This document shows, one piece after another, positions 43,302 to 53,022 of a stretch of 64,000 nucleotides of DNA (the first letter of the stretch is position 1; each line of letters opens with the position of its first letter). The stretch spans positions 6,138,001-6,202,000 of the forward strand of contig OX377203.1 in assembly GCA_947396885.1 (NCBI GenBank). Reading direction: 5' to 3'. The position numbers were made by a program, and so were the translations under genes. This DNA is from Heligmosomoides polygyrus polygyrus (taxonomy: Eukaryota > Nematoda > Chromadorea > Rhabditida > Heligmosomidae). Below the pieces are notes generated by a model. The model had not been told where the DNA came from. It searched no databases and saw only the letters and a list, made by a program, of their open reading frames with translations.

Positions 43302-44500
43302 CACCTGTATCACCTGTATCACCTGTCGTCCGTTGATCATCGAATTGCTCGAGCGGGTGCCAGCAGCGTCTCCATTCGTCCCTGTCGCGTGCCAGAGTGG
43401 TCCAATGGATCCTCCTCGCTCGAGGGACACGAAGAGCGTCATATCGGTCGTTCAGGGCTTTCACGAAGAAGTCCGACCAACGCGTTGGTGGGCGTCCTGG
43501 TGTTCTCTTGACATCCCACGGAATCCAGTTGGTGATGGATCTCGTCCAGCGGGTGCCTGCGAATCGCATTACGTGGCCGGGCCACCTAATTTTCGACGAC
43601 TTGGCCCACGCGACAGCGTCTCTGATCTTCGAACGTCGGCGAAGCTCGGAACTCCGGAGGCCTTCTCTCACTTGCGTGAGTCGTGTCACTCTGAGGCGTA
43701 TGTTAGGGCAGGAAGAACGGTAGAGTCGAATAGATGGGCACGAAGTCGGACGTTCTTCGTCTTCTTCGCGACTTCTTCGACGCTCTTGAAAGCTCCCCAA
43801 GCCGCTCTTTTCCTCCTGCTCAGCTCCGGCGCTAGGTCGTTGGCCATATTGACTTCGCGACCCAGATACACGTAGCTGGAGCATTCGGAGATGTTCATTC
43901 CTTTGAGCGAGAATGGGGCATCAGAAACCCATCCGTTCCTCATGAACATCGTCTTCGTAAGATTCAGCTGCAGTCCAACGCTTCCACATACACGATCGAA
44001 GTCGGCCAGCATTCGTTCCGCCTGACTGATGCTCGGGGTTATGAGCACGATGTCGTCAGCGAAGCGAAGATGGTGCAGTTGCCGGCCGTCGACCTTCACT
44101 CCCATGTCTTCCCATTCTAGTTCGCGCATGACGTTTTCGAGGGTGGCGCTGAAGAGCTTCGGGGATATGGTATCCCCCTGCCGAACCCCTCTCCTTATGT
44201 CGATGACGACGTCGTTGTAGAATGGAGAGATCTTGGTCGTGAATCCACTGTACAGCTTTCGAAGCACTCTGATGTACTGAGTAGGAACGCCCTGGGTGAG
44301 CAGGGCGTCGATGACCGCTTCAGTCTCGATGGAGTCGAATGCCTTCTTAAGGTCGATGAACGTAAGGCACAGCGGCAGCTTGTACTCTCGCGACACTTCG
44401 ATGAACTTCGTAATGGTGTGTATGTGGTTGATCGTGCTGAATCCTCTCCGAAATCCTGTTTGTTCGCATGGCTGTCCTTCGTCCAGCGTTCTGCTGAAAC
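43302..44500 (-). pseudogene. RTE reverse transcriptase, C-terminal half with ~73-bp deletion
   Basis: The open part 43686-44552 contains [48 protein letters not shown] and [10 protein letters not shown]. Next to CTCTGAG direct repeats near 43690, about 73 bp present in the other copies are deleted. This removes the segment after LPALTYASE and shifts the frame. The downstream frame (43240-43685) carries [20 protein letters not shown] to the C-terminus. RT motifs are intact but the endonuclease is lost by truncation. Confidence 0.9.
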
Positions 44501-44506
44501 AAAAAC
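43302..44506 (-). mobile_element. 5'-truncated RTE with target duplication
   Basis: Perfect 13-bp target duplication TGAGCAGAAACAT (43289-43301 and 44507-44519). Three tail units lie at the 3' end. RTE homology ends near 44497, leaving about 10 nt (GAAACAAAAAC) that are neither RTE nor part of the duplication, as expected for 5' end joining. Confidence 0.92.
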
Positions 44507-44708
44507 TGAGCAGAAACATACATATATGTATGTAAACATTTAAATTATGCAAGAGTGAATTTTAGTAAACGGTCAAATTCACCTTAACATTTACACAAAG
44601 TTTATAGCCGTTTTACTATCATCTATCAGGTTATATTTATACAATATTTGTCTATTTTTAAAAATGCACCTAACAATGTTATTGATGATAAAAGCTCTAT
44701 TAAACCAC

Positions 44709-44808
44709 ATCACCTGGCCACCGCAAGTCATTGTATGTCGAAGCACGCAATCAATTCGCCTCCACGTCATCCCGTAGAAGTAGAATGCACGGCGCAACCC
44801 GTGAGGAC
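44709..44808 (+). repeat. tRNA-derived SINE, 3' fragment
   Basis: CTGGCCACCGCAAGTCATTG, TCCCGTAGAAGTAGAATGC. The head is missing. Confidence 0.7.
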
Positions 44809-44943
44809 TTATTAAAGTCGTGCTTGCTGCGTAATTTAAGTAGCGTGTTTACGCCATCAATCAAATACATGATGCGATCTCTTCTTTTTACACGAAAATT
44901 TGCTGCCTTGAGGTTCTTTAAATAATCTTTGAACCACAAATAA

Positions 44944-45446
44944 GGATCTATCCTAGCCCGGGAGGGTCACATTACTAAAAGGTAGGTAACAAAAATGAAC
45001 TGAGACTTACCGAGCAGGTCCCAGAGAACGAGTTGGAATTTAAAAGAAACCGAAAACGAACGAACAAACAAAAAAATAAAAAATCGCCGTGGTTTACAAC
45101 CGTCTCGGCGAACAAAGCGCGACGAAATGGAGGCATGCCGCGTGCTGACCGCCGGCTGACATGTCATAACCGGGACATAACATGGTGAATAGGGCGCATG
45201 AGGCCGCATGCCACGTGCTGACCGCCGCCCGACATGTTATAACCAGGATCTAACATGGTGAAGAGGGCACACAACTTTGCCGCCTTACAACCGCAACAAA
45301 TGTAATTTTTTTCTTCGTTTTTTTTCTTGGTGACATTTCTTGTTTGGGGTCCTATGTTGTTGCGTAGGAGCCGCTTAGTAAGTCTCAAGTGGATTTGTTA
45401 CATATAATACTTTTTAGGTATGTGGCCCTCGGACTAGGATAGATCC
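44944..45446. mobile_element. MITE with GGATCTATCCTAG termini
   Basis: The left end GGATCTATCCTAGCCCGGGA and the right end (inverted) GGATCTATCCTAGTCCGAGG continue as inverted repeat for ~70 bp (TCACATTACTAAAAGGTA versus CCACATACCTAAAAAGTA; GAGACTTAC in both). TAA lies on both sides (44941-44943, 45447-45449). The interior has a tandem ~75-bp duplication (45132-45200, 45207-45272; CGTGCTGACCGCCG, ATAACATGGTGAA). Single copies of the terminus occur at 13.86, 48.83 and 50.27 kb. Confidence 0.7.
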
Positions 45447-45560
45447 TAACTTTTCTTTAAAAATAGAAAATTGCAAAATTTAAAGTGTATTCATTTGTGT
45501 CGAATTTGGTTTCAAGGTTGTCCAATACGCCGATTAAAGTGTCCAATTTGTCGCGAAAAT

Positions 45561-45708
45561 GACTGACTTGTTCATGTTCATGGTCCGATGGCCACTGCAA
45601 GTCGTTGTATGGCCAAATACGCCATCAAATCGACATCCCGTAGAAGTAGGATGTATGGCGCATCCCAAAACGGTTTGAGTAGCGCCGTCCTCCGTCCTTT
45701 ATCCTTTA
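45561..45708 (+). repeat. tRNA-derived SINE, 3' half
   Basis: TGACTTGTTCATGTTCATGG, CATCCCGTAGAAGTAGGATG, tail CCTTTATCCTTTA. Confidence 0.75.
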
Positions 45709-46335
45709 AGTGTTCATAGCAGTGGATCGACGAGCAAAATTCTCTCTTGGCCCACGTTGCTCTCAGATTGCGCCATGCATTCCGCTTCTTCCTTCTTCTT
45801 GTGGAGCTTCCTTTAAAGAGCCATACCGAGCTTGCACAATGTCTACAGCCGTTCTGGTTGCCAGTCGATGGGCAACAAGTCAAGGACCAGTTCAATGACG
45901 TCGTCAGTTGATCTGGTGTGTTCCTTGAACTTAATCGCCAATCACTTCTCCAACTGAGTGGAAGTGGATGTCTTTATAAGAGATTGGCGATTAAGGGTGT
46001 TAGTTCGGCTGAGCGACAGTTCCGCATCAAGATGGGCTTCACAGGGCACCACTGGCTACACTCTGCTCACTTTCACACAAAGTGCGCTCGCCCACGTGCC
46101 GCTGCTGCTGCTTGCCGCTTGAACTTCTGATATCAGTTTGTAGCCTTAAATGGACCTCAACTATTTGAGAGTTTAAGTGCTTAAAATGTGACCAGCATCT
46201 CTCCCTGGAACGTCTATTTGCAGCTATTTTGACGGGAAAATATGAGGTACCTGAACCATGAACCTTGTTTGTGTACACGGCAGTCGGCGCCCTTTCCCAC
46301 TGCTCTTCCTCGCGTCCTAGATTTTTTAGATTTTC
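45709..46335. other. Unassigned; possible ancient SINE trace
   Basis: GCGCCATGCATTCCGCTTC at about 45770 resembles an old minus-strand SINE end. Otherwise no gene is recognised. Confidence 0.3.
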
Positions 46336-46656
46336 CGATCTGGTATGGGCGAATGAAGGCCTCCAGGGTTCCGAGCTTCGCCGACGTGCGAAGATCAGAG
46401 ACGCTGTCGCGTGGGTCAAGTTGTCGAAAATTAGGTGGGCCCGCCACGTAATGCGCTTCGCAGACACCCGCTGGAAGAGAGCCGTTACCGACTGGATTCC
46501 GCAGGATGTCAAGAGAACATCAGACGCCCAACAGCTCGTTGGTCGGACTTCTTCGTGAAAGCCCTGAACGACCGATATGACGCTCTTCGTGTCCCTCGGG
46601 CGAGGAGGATCCATTGGAGCACTCTGGCACGTAACAGGGACGACAGGTGGTACAAG
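46336..46656 (+). mobile_element. RTE 3' fragment, internally deleted
   Basis: Plus-strand RTE from GAAGGCCTCCAGGGTTCCGA to GGGACGACAGGTGG. The ~60 bp preceding the tail in other copies is missing between two GGGACGA repeats. 5'-truncated. Confidence 0.8.
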
Positions 46657-46689
46657 TGATGGGTGAATAGTCGATGACATTCAGTTAGA

Positions 46690-47026
46690 TCCGGTTGCGC
46701 CATGGACTCCATTTCACCCGATTTTTCCATGAAGACAGTTTTTATGTCTATCACTTGTAACATCTGTCCTCCCTCTTACAAATGAGGTCAATGAACTTCC
46801 AGCGGTAATTTTAAAAGTGACCTATTGAGGGTTATAGTTTTTAAATTTCTTGTGGACATTTGAGTAGGTCAAAATTTGCACAAAAAATTGCAACACTTCA
46901 GTGTGGGGTTCATCATATCGTCATGTGTTTCATCATATCTCTTGATAGGCCGCACTATCAGGGATTTCGGCTGCATTTTCTCCGTTAAATTGCTGTATGT
47001 CGTTGATGAATCCGGCCCCTGGTGTT
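46690..47026. repeat. ~330-bp repeat, inverted copy at 54367-54660
   Basis: Shared blocks: GAAGACAGTTTTTATGTCTA, GAGGTCAATGAACTTCCAGC, GTGACCTATTGAGGGTT, TATCTCTTGATAGGCCGCAC. The 3' side ends in the MITE terminus GTCGTTGATGAATCCGGCCC. Confidence 0.75.
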
Positions 47027-47085
47027 CTTTGACATCCCGCGGAGTTAAGTAGAAGACAGTTGTCGTCCTGCGGGTGTCTTCTAAA
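47021..47085 (-). repeat. Tiny RTE-related fragment
   Basis: CTGGTGTTCTTTGACATCCC then a diverged GTCGTCCTGCGGGTGTCT, matching the RTE C-terminal coding region. Confidence 0.5.
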
Positions 47086-47099
47086 CCAATTCCATAGCC

Positions 47100-47205
47100 A
47101 ACCTAAGCTAGAGTGCTAGAGTGGCGGTGGTTCAGAATATGTCCTTCGGTACACACATACACCAGTTATTCGACACCGTTTACCTCAAACTTGGGTAATT
47201 AAACC
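47100..47205 (-). ncRNA. SL1 spliced-leader RNA-like sequence
   Basis: Minus strand 47205-47184 is an exact 22-nt SL1. It is followed by GTAAACGGTGTCGAATAACT and the hairpin-forming GGTGTATGTGTGTACC. Relative to copy 1 the second base pair of that hairpin changes from T-A to G-C on both sides. SL and intron could also pair as GUUU-GAGGU-AAAC, as in SL RNA stem I. A clear Sm site is not seen (ACATATTCTGAACC occupies that region). It could be a working variant SL RNA gene, a pseudogene or an SL-derived repeat. Confidence 0.45.
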
Positions 47206-47455
47206 AAAACTGTATTTTTCACAAATACATTACACAATAGAGCATGTTAATAACATCCTACAAGAGAATTAAGAATAGAAAAAATGGAACATGAGAAGAG
47301 CACCATATGAATTTCCCATATAACCCTTTTATAAGGAGTTTTTTGTTTGCACAGCTCCCAATCTGATAAAGCTCTAAGCGGAAATTCCTCACAATATCCC
47401 ACGAAATCGTCCTATGATCGCGAAAAAGTCGCGATAAAACCTATTTTTCGACGTT
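47104..47455 (-). repeat. SL1-containing repeat, copy 2
   Basis: Collinear with 15565-15915 on both sides of SL1, but without the internal partial SL1 duplication of copy 1. The conserved upstream part could hold a promoter. I cannot recognise a PSE in it. Confidence 0.75.
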
Positions 47456-48299
47456 TTCTGGCTGATTCGACAACGCTTCAGGTTTCCAAACATTGCTTAG
47501 AGCTAGTGCCTGGTAAAAATGACGTTTTTGTTGTTGATATTGTGTCACATACCACAAAGACATGATTCATTGCCGACTTTTATCTCTTCTATCCTCTAAT
47601 CCAGGCCTTTATTCTGCTGTTGGGATGCGGTACGGAGCATCGCGTTCCTCTTTCTTCGACTCATACATTACCATTTTCTATTGCGGTTTGTGTTGGTTCG
47701 CTGCACTTCACTGCACTTCCTCAGACGAGTTCCCTTTCATTTCTCCTTACACGTTGCTCCTCATCTTCGCACACCGATTTCGGACTTTTTCTGGTCAGAA
47801 ATGCACTCTCATTGTCAGCTCTGCTAGATCGCATTTGTATTTGTAGATACCAATTGGAAGCGAAGCAGTTGGCTGAATAGAAGTCGAAAGCAGTTCTAGA
47901 CGTTTGTATGGAAAACGAAGAGCTTCCCGGGGAAACCTCTGGCCAGCTGACCTTATTCGCCTTCCCATTAGGCGCTAATTTCAGGAGCGAAATGTTACGA
48001 ACCGCTGTAACTGGTTAGGAAACGAAGAACAGTCGATGGAAAATCGGTTACACTTGAAGCTGGCCGGCCGACTAATCAGCGCTGCGTTTTTGTGCAGGTC
48101 CGAAACGGGTCCGTATGCGGGTCTGTCGAGAGATTTTGTCCTCGAATCCAATTTGTTCGGCGGAAAAAATCCAGAAGCCGTGCGGCGACGGTCCCGTTGC
48201 AGACCCGACGAATGACATCATCGCCGGAGGAGGTGCGTGGAAAACAATGCGCCTCGTCTTGGTGCAACATAAGGACTGGACTTTGTCTCTGCGTGATCT
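47456..48299. other. Unassigned; weak exon-like segment at 48098-48230
   Basis: TTTTTGTGCAG ending at 48097 and GGAGGAGGTGCGT at 48230 look like an acceptor and donor around an open segment (VCREILSSNPICSAEKIQKP, CGDGPVADPTNDIIAGGG). I do not recognise the peptide. The signals could be chance. Confidence 0.25.
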
Positions 48300-48634
48300 G
48301 GGCCCGGATTCATCAAGCGATAGGTATGGGTAGATATACCATAAGGGAATCGTACCCACTACCATCAATGGTACGATTCGTATTTATGAAAGGAATCAAG
48401 GATAAGGTACAACTAGGCTTCTCGCGAGAACAGCTAATCTCACTGGAGCGCCATTTTGTCAAAGGGGAGCGAATGAGTCGCGGGTACACGAATGTAGGGT
48501 TTTCTCTACCCACTGATATACCCACGATTTTCGGGTAAGGTTTATCATGAATCGTGGGTATGTCCACATCGTGGGTATGTCCACCCTCTATACCCAGCAT
48601 ATCCGTGGGTATACGCGTTGATGAATCCGGGCCC
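48300..48634. mobile_element. GGGCCCGGATTCATCAA MITE
   Basis: Perfect 17-bp terminal inverted repeat GGGCCCGGATTCATCAA (48300-48316, 48618-48634). Inside, TATGGGTAGATATACC and GTGGGTATACGCG continue as looser inverted repeats. 335 bp, non-coding. Confidence 0.75.
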
Positions 48635-48921
48635 TGAAGAACCCTTTATCGCCTAGGACACAAAAGGAGCGAATCATGGTTGTATAGAAGATTACGCAGG
48701 TCCATCCTAGTCGGAAGGGAGCTTCAGCTACTGGAAAATGTCTCGATGGCACTCATGACAACTCAGGAAATGTGGTGTCGAGTCGAGGGATGCTGGACTT
48801 AACTGTTACTCTGATGCTGACCCCTCCGGACTAGGATAGATCCGGTTATTTCCAAAAATTTCTTGAGAATGTTTTTCTGTGGGAAAGACACCGTAGAGTG
48901 CTAAATCTCGGCCTTTAAATT
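48635..48921. other. Unassigned; isolated GGACTAGGATAGATCC end
   Basis: 48826-48842 (CCGGACTAGGATAGATCC) matches the terminus of the MITE at 44944. No gene. Confidence 0.35.
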
Positions 48922-49192
48922 TAAAGGATACAGGACGGGGTGAACCAATCTCTTTTTAGATGTGCCACTCGCTCTACTTGGAGGCAATTTTAGTGTGTCT
49001 GTGGCCTATAAATGACTCACGGTCAGTTGATGGAAAAGTCATTGTTTCAGTCTTCCAAACAAGTCTGCTATCAACTCTGCCCCGAAACGCATGAGTGGGC
49101 AAAAGTTGGTCTGTACGGACCCGAACCAAAAACCTCGACTCGAGGTGCATGCGACAACAGGCTCCCACTCCGACTGCGCCACAGAACGTCCA
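48922..49192 (-). repeat. Old tRNA-derived SINE
   Basis: AAAGGATACAGGACGG, ATGTGCCACTCGCTCTACTT, CTCCGACTGCGCC preserve the family order on the minus strand, but the body is strongly diverged. Confidence 0.6.
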
Positions 49193-49289
49193 CCGCTCAC
49201 AATTCTCCTAAATCATGGATGCATATCGAAACAGACAGCGTGATAGGTGCAATCACTTAAGGAGACTCCTAATCCGATCGAATTTTCTT

Positions 49290-49475
49290 CTACTTATCTG
49301 TCCTTCCGTCTGTCCGCGCAAATTTAATGGCCGCTCGATGGACGTGCAAACATAGTCAACCAGTGAATCGCTCATCAACATCAATTGACAACTAGGCCGT
49401 CGGATGACCTTCGCAGCAACTATATGGTCAAGTGACCAATATCGATTGATTACTGTAGAATATTCCATGTTCGAC
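49290..49475. repeat. Single inverted unit of the 28-kb tandem repeat
   Basis: GTCCGCGCAAATTTAATGGC and ACCAATATCGATTGATTACT are reverse-orientation matches to blocks of 28150-29480. Confidence 0.5.
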
Positions 49476-49499
49476 TGTCATTGAATCTTCGCATGATAT

Positions 49500-49842
49500 T
49501 GATCAGTATGAACACCCAAGTAACAAGCCCTGGGAGCTGGCGAACCAAGATTGGTATAGAACCTTTATTCCGTCTTCGACGTAACCGCTTTCTTCAGAGC
49601 CTCAAACTTGGGTAATTAAACCTTTATTCCGTCTTCGGCGTAGCCGCCTTCTTCAGGGACTCAAACTTGGGTATTGAAACCTGAAGGGTTTTTTCAGAAA
49701 AGGGTTTCTTCAGAGCCTCAAACTTGGGTATTGAAACCCAAGTTTGAGGCTCTTAAGAAGGCGGTTACGCCGAAGCCGGAATAAAGGATCTATACCAATC
49801 TTGGTTCGCCCCAGCTGTACCACTTGGGTATTCATACTGATC
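49500..49842. repeat. Foldback carrying SL1 / exon-like concatemer
   Basis: Outer arms GATCAGTATGAACACCCAAG and (inverted) GATCAGTATGAATACCCAAG continue with GCGAACCAAGATTGGTATAG on both sides. On the minus strand the core contains an SL1 variant (49738-49717), a spacer, the same variant (49681-49660), then CTGAAGAAGGCGGCTACGCC GAAGACGGAATAAA, exact SL1 (49622-49601), then the same module again. A 13-nt SL1 3' half also lies on the plus strand (49736-49748). The variant differs from SL1 at two positions (GGTTTCAATACCC). The module could encode LKKAATPKTE then stop. Confidence 0.7.
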
Positions 49843-49895
49843 GGTTACTCTAGACTTCCACTGTTGTTCCTGCTTACATATTGAAAAGCTACGAG

Positions 49896-50089
49896 CCATG
49901 TCGCGAATGTGGGCAGCATTGGGAGCTGGGAACACGCGACCAATCGGGTCGTATCTATTGGGTTGCCATTCAGAGAGGTCATGTACAGTCGAATGCTTGG
50001 CTCACTGGCACGTATTCGGCAGGTGTCCTGCTTGGCTATGATTGGCTGTAGCTCGTCCACCTCCAATGCTGCCCATATTCGCGACATGG
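49896..50089. mobile_element. CCAAT-palindrome MITE
   Basis: The ends CCATGTCGCGAATGTGGGCA, GCATTGGGAG and the inverted CTCCAATGCTGCCCATATTC then GCGACATGG. Inside, ACCAATCGGG and GATTGGCTG motifs. Confidence 0.75.
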
Positions 50090-50470
50090 AACTGTAAAAC
50101 ATGTTAAAGAGATCCGCACGAGCATAGTTCTGACAAAATTATTACTCCATCTTTGGTTTCAAGATGGCGTGCATATATCAATCAGCCGATTTCGATCGAT
50201 ATTTGTTTATTTGCCATGGATTTTTTTATTAAACGGTTAAATTGGATTTTTTCAACAGATATTTAGGATCTATCCTACGTTATCCGCTTTAAGATGGAGA
50301 TGGTGCAAACATGACTTTTGAACGGTATATGTAGTGAATAAATGTGCTCTGTAGTCGATAACAATCAAGTATATTGATTTTTCTTACACCAAATCGTTGA
50401 AGATGGGAATGACTCCGTATCATTGACGTTGAATGAGCCCTGCATGAAAAATGCATAAAAAACCCAACCC
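50090..50470. other. Unassigned; ATCGAT and MITE-end traces
   Basis: TTTCGATCGATATTTG at 50190 and TTAGGATCTATCCTACG at 50266. No gene. Confidence 0.3.
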
Positions 50471-51068
50471 CAATTCAGTTGATAAAGGGTAAAGGACGGC
50501 GTTATTCAGTCCCCTTTGGGATGCGCCACGCATTCTACTTCTACGGGAAGTCGTGGAGGCGAGTTGAGTGTATATTTGACCATACAATGACTTGCGGTGG
50601 CCAGCGGATGAACAAGTCAGCGCTTTATCCTTCCCCACATGTGGTATCAATTCAGGGATAGAGGCTTGGTTGGCCTGGGCGGGGAAACCAAACGGGGGCC
50701 CGGATTCATGAACGCGCGGTGGGGAAAATTAGCGGTAAGGTTCGAGGTAAATTCTACGTCGCTAGCGCGTTCGGTAACATTTACCGCCAAGGCAAGGGTC
50801 TTGCTCCCCTGCTAATTTCTGACCCAACGCGACGACCCTGGTCCTTTGCCAACTGATCTGCCAAATCAATACTCGACAGGGACGACCCTTGATTTATCGG
50901 TCATGAACCAGAAACAGAGGTAAGTTCCCGGTAAGTGGCCGGAAAGTGACCGTCGAAGCAAATCGGGGTAGGATTTACTGCTGTCCTCGTTCATGAATCC
51001 GTGACCAGGAATCTAGTAACGGGTTCAAACGACGGCTGGCACCTCCTCCAACTGTGCTACACGCGCCC
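50471..51068 (-). repeat. tRNA-derived SINE split by a MITE
   Basis: The SINE 3' part 50471-50693 and head 51005-51068 (AGGAATCTAGTAACGGG, CTCCAACTGTGCTACACGCG) would join in the middle of the box-B region. Confidence 0.8.
50694..51004. mobile_element. GGGCCCGGATTCATGAAC MITE inside a SINE
   Basis: Left GGGCCCGGATTCATGAACGC and right inverted GTTCATGAATCCG. About 310 bp, no coding. Related to the element at 48300 by its terminus. Confidence 0.7.
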
Positions 51069-51801
51069 TTTCAGTTCGATCGACAAATACGGATATGTGT
51101 CGATTTCTGAGCTAGCGGCCGGACTGACCGCTGGCTGGGGCTTTGCCCTGGAAATCAGGCTGGTCTATAAAATCAGCATGCTCGCTTGACTTTGTCCAAG
51201 CCAAAAAGCGACGTTTTTCCACACAAATGGCCATAAATTATTTCGGCTGCAAATACCACTGAACATCACAGCGTGACATCATCACTGTGACGCCATAATT
51301 CAGTTAGCGCCCGCTCGCTTCGTGTGGAGTCGTTTTTCGGCGACGATGACATGGCGCGACGGACGACGGGATAGAGCGTCGCGGGAGTGTCTTGCCGCGC
51401 ACGACGGCCGCGTGCGCCTGGCGGCGAATGGCTGTGCGGCAAATTCGATTAGGAATTAAATCGCCTAACGGCATTGTGCGCTGGGTGCTGGTCGTGAGCT
51501 GGTTCGAAGAGCCGCTCGTCGGCTCACGGCCGGTCGTCCAGCAGCTCATCGGCGCGTGTGTGTACGTGTGCGGGTTGCAAATTGAATAATTCAGGTTCCG
51601 GGTCTGTGGGCCGGCGCCGCTGAGCTGCATTCGGTCGGGTGAGCCTGCTGATACTTGCCCTGCGCGTGGGCGGCTACCGTAGCACCTGGCTGGACTATCG
51701 TATCCCTGTTCCTTTGACTCTGTGTGGTCGGGCAGCTTTTGCGGCGATGTGTCCTCTAGCCCTGTCTATTCGGTCGGAACTTCAAATTGTCACGACTTTG
51801 T
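51069..51801. other. GC-rich unassigned block
   Basis: 51300-51720 is CpG/GC-rich. 60-110-codon frames on both strands lack known domains. Confidence 0.35.
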
Positions 51802-51812
51802 TCATCATAATT

Positions 51813-52744
51813 ACTTACTTTACTTTGATACTTTGATGGTCCTTCTGTCGGCTGGAGGTCTTCTCAGCGGGGACCACAACTCTTCCAGACCGCTCGATCT
51901 CTGGCTGCTTGCATCCAGTGAGGCAGACTCCGCTCTCTGAAAGATCTTGAGAATGAGTCTGCCCATCGCGTTGGCGGTCGTCCCAGTGGTCTCTTATGGT
52001 CTCTCGGGAGTCATTCTGTGACACGGAGACTCCATCTATCGTCCTTTCGTCGAAGCAGGAGTCCGGCCCAGCGATATTTGGGCTTCTTCATGTACTGCAG
52101 CGGGTCTGCTAATTGCGACTTCTCCCGTAGCTGCGAGCTTCGTAGGCCTTCTTGCCACTGCTGACGAAGGCTTGTCCTCAGAAGACATCTCTCCAGTGCA
52201 CGATGCGTAGTTTGCATCGCTCTGGCGATTGTCTTGTTGTCGGGCCAGGTTTCCGTCGCGTAACACATCGCAGGCAGTATAGAGGCGTTGAATATCGAGG
52301 CCCTGAGGCCGGCATCCTTGACCTGATCGGTGACTTCGCGAATCGAACTGAAGGCTGCGCATGCTGCGCGTCTCCTGCGGGCGATTTCAGGAGCGAAGTC
52401 GTTGCCCATGTTCAGCTCTCTTCCCAGATAGACGTAGGAGTCGGCCTGTTGCAGAGCGACTCCATTTAACCTTACGAGTCCCGTGTCACACCACTGGTTG
52501 ACCATAAACTGCGTTTTGGACATATTCATGTCCAATCCAATCTTCATACCTGCCACATTGAGCTCGTTCAGCATTTCCTCTTCGAATTCTGCCGTGCTGG
52601 TAGAGATGAGAACAATATCGTCAGCGAAGCGAAGGTTGCTGATCCGTATACCGTCGACAAGGCAGCCTTTATCGTCCAAGTTCAAGTCCTTCATGGCATC
52701 CTGGAGTGCCGCTGTGAATGGCTTAGGAGAAATAGAGGAATAGC
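51813..52744 (-). mobile_element. Second RTE-like LINE, 5'-truncated
   Basis: Flanked by TCATCATAATT (51802-51812) and TCATCATATTT (52745-52755), 10 of 11 identical. The minus-strand 3' end is an imperfect CAAAGTAT/CAAAGTAA repeat tail. Confidence 0.8.
52011..52744 (-). pseudogene. RTE-like reverse transcriptase, C-terminal half
   Basis: An open frame of ~245 codons starts within the RT domain (SISPKPFTAALQDAMKDL). It holds the catalytic [11 protein letters not shown], then [40 protein letters not shown] and LRSSQLREKSQ. It is clearly related to, but much diverged from, the 30.6-kb RTE. The C-terminus after RRKDDRWSLRVTE shifts frame and continues toward 51815 (VPAEKTSSRQKDHQSIKVK). It lacks endonuclease and RT N-terminal motifs through 5' truncation. 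Confidence 0.85.
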
Positions 52745-52833
52745 TCATCATATTTAACTTCTCTAACTGTGGCGCAGATCGTCTTAGTGAGCATATCTTC
52801 CCGAATAAAAATCACTGACAATAATTTTTAGGA

Positions 52834-53022
52834 TACATGTCGCGAAAGTGAGCAGCACTTGGTAGTGGGAGCGTGCCAACCAATCTTAACCGTGCAAAGC
52901 ACTAGTCGCACACACACCAGTCAATCGGGCTCACGTCTTCTCTAAACAGCCCGCTCATTCGATGCGGTTTGATTGGCCGACGCGTTCCCCATTTCCCCAT
53001 GCAGGCCACCTTCGCGACATGT
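52834..53022. mobile_element. CCAAT-palindrome MITE
   Basis: TACATGTCGCGAAAGTGAGC ... GCCACCTTCGCGACATGTA, with ACCAATCTTA and GATTGGCCGA inside. Confidence 0.7.

Noticed and set aside
47100..47205. Confident functional SL RNA gene
   Set aside because: The leader and donor are right, but I cannot see an Sm site or the usual stem-loop II/III sequence, so it is reported only as SL-RNA-like.
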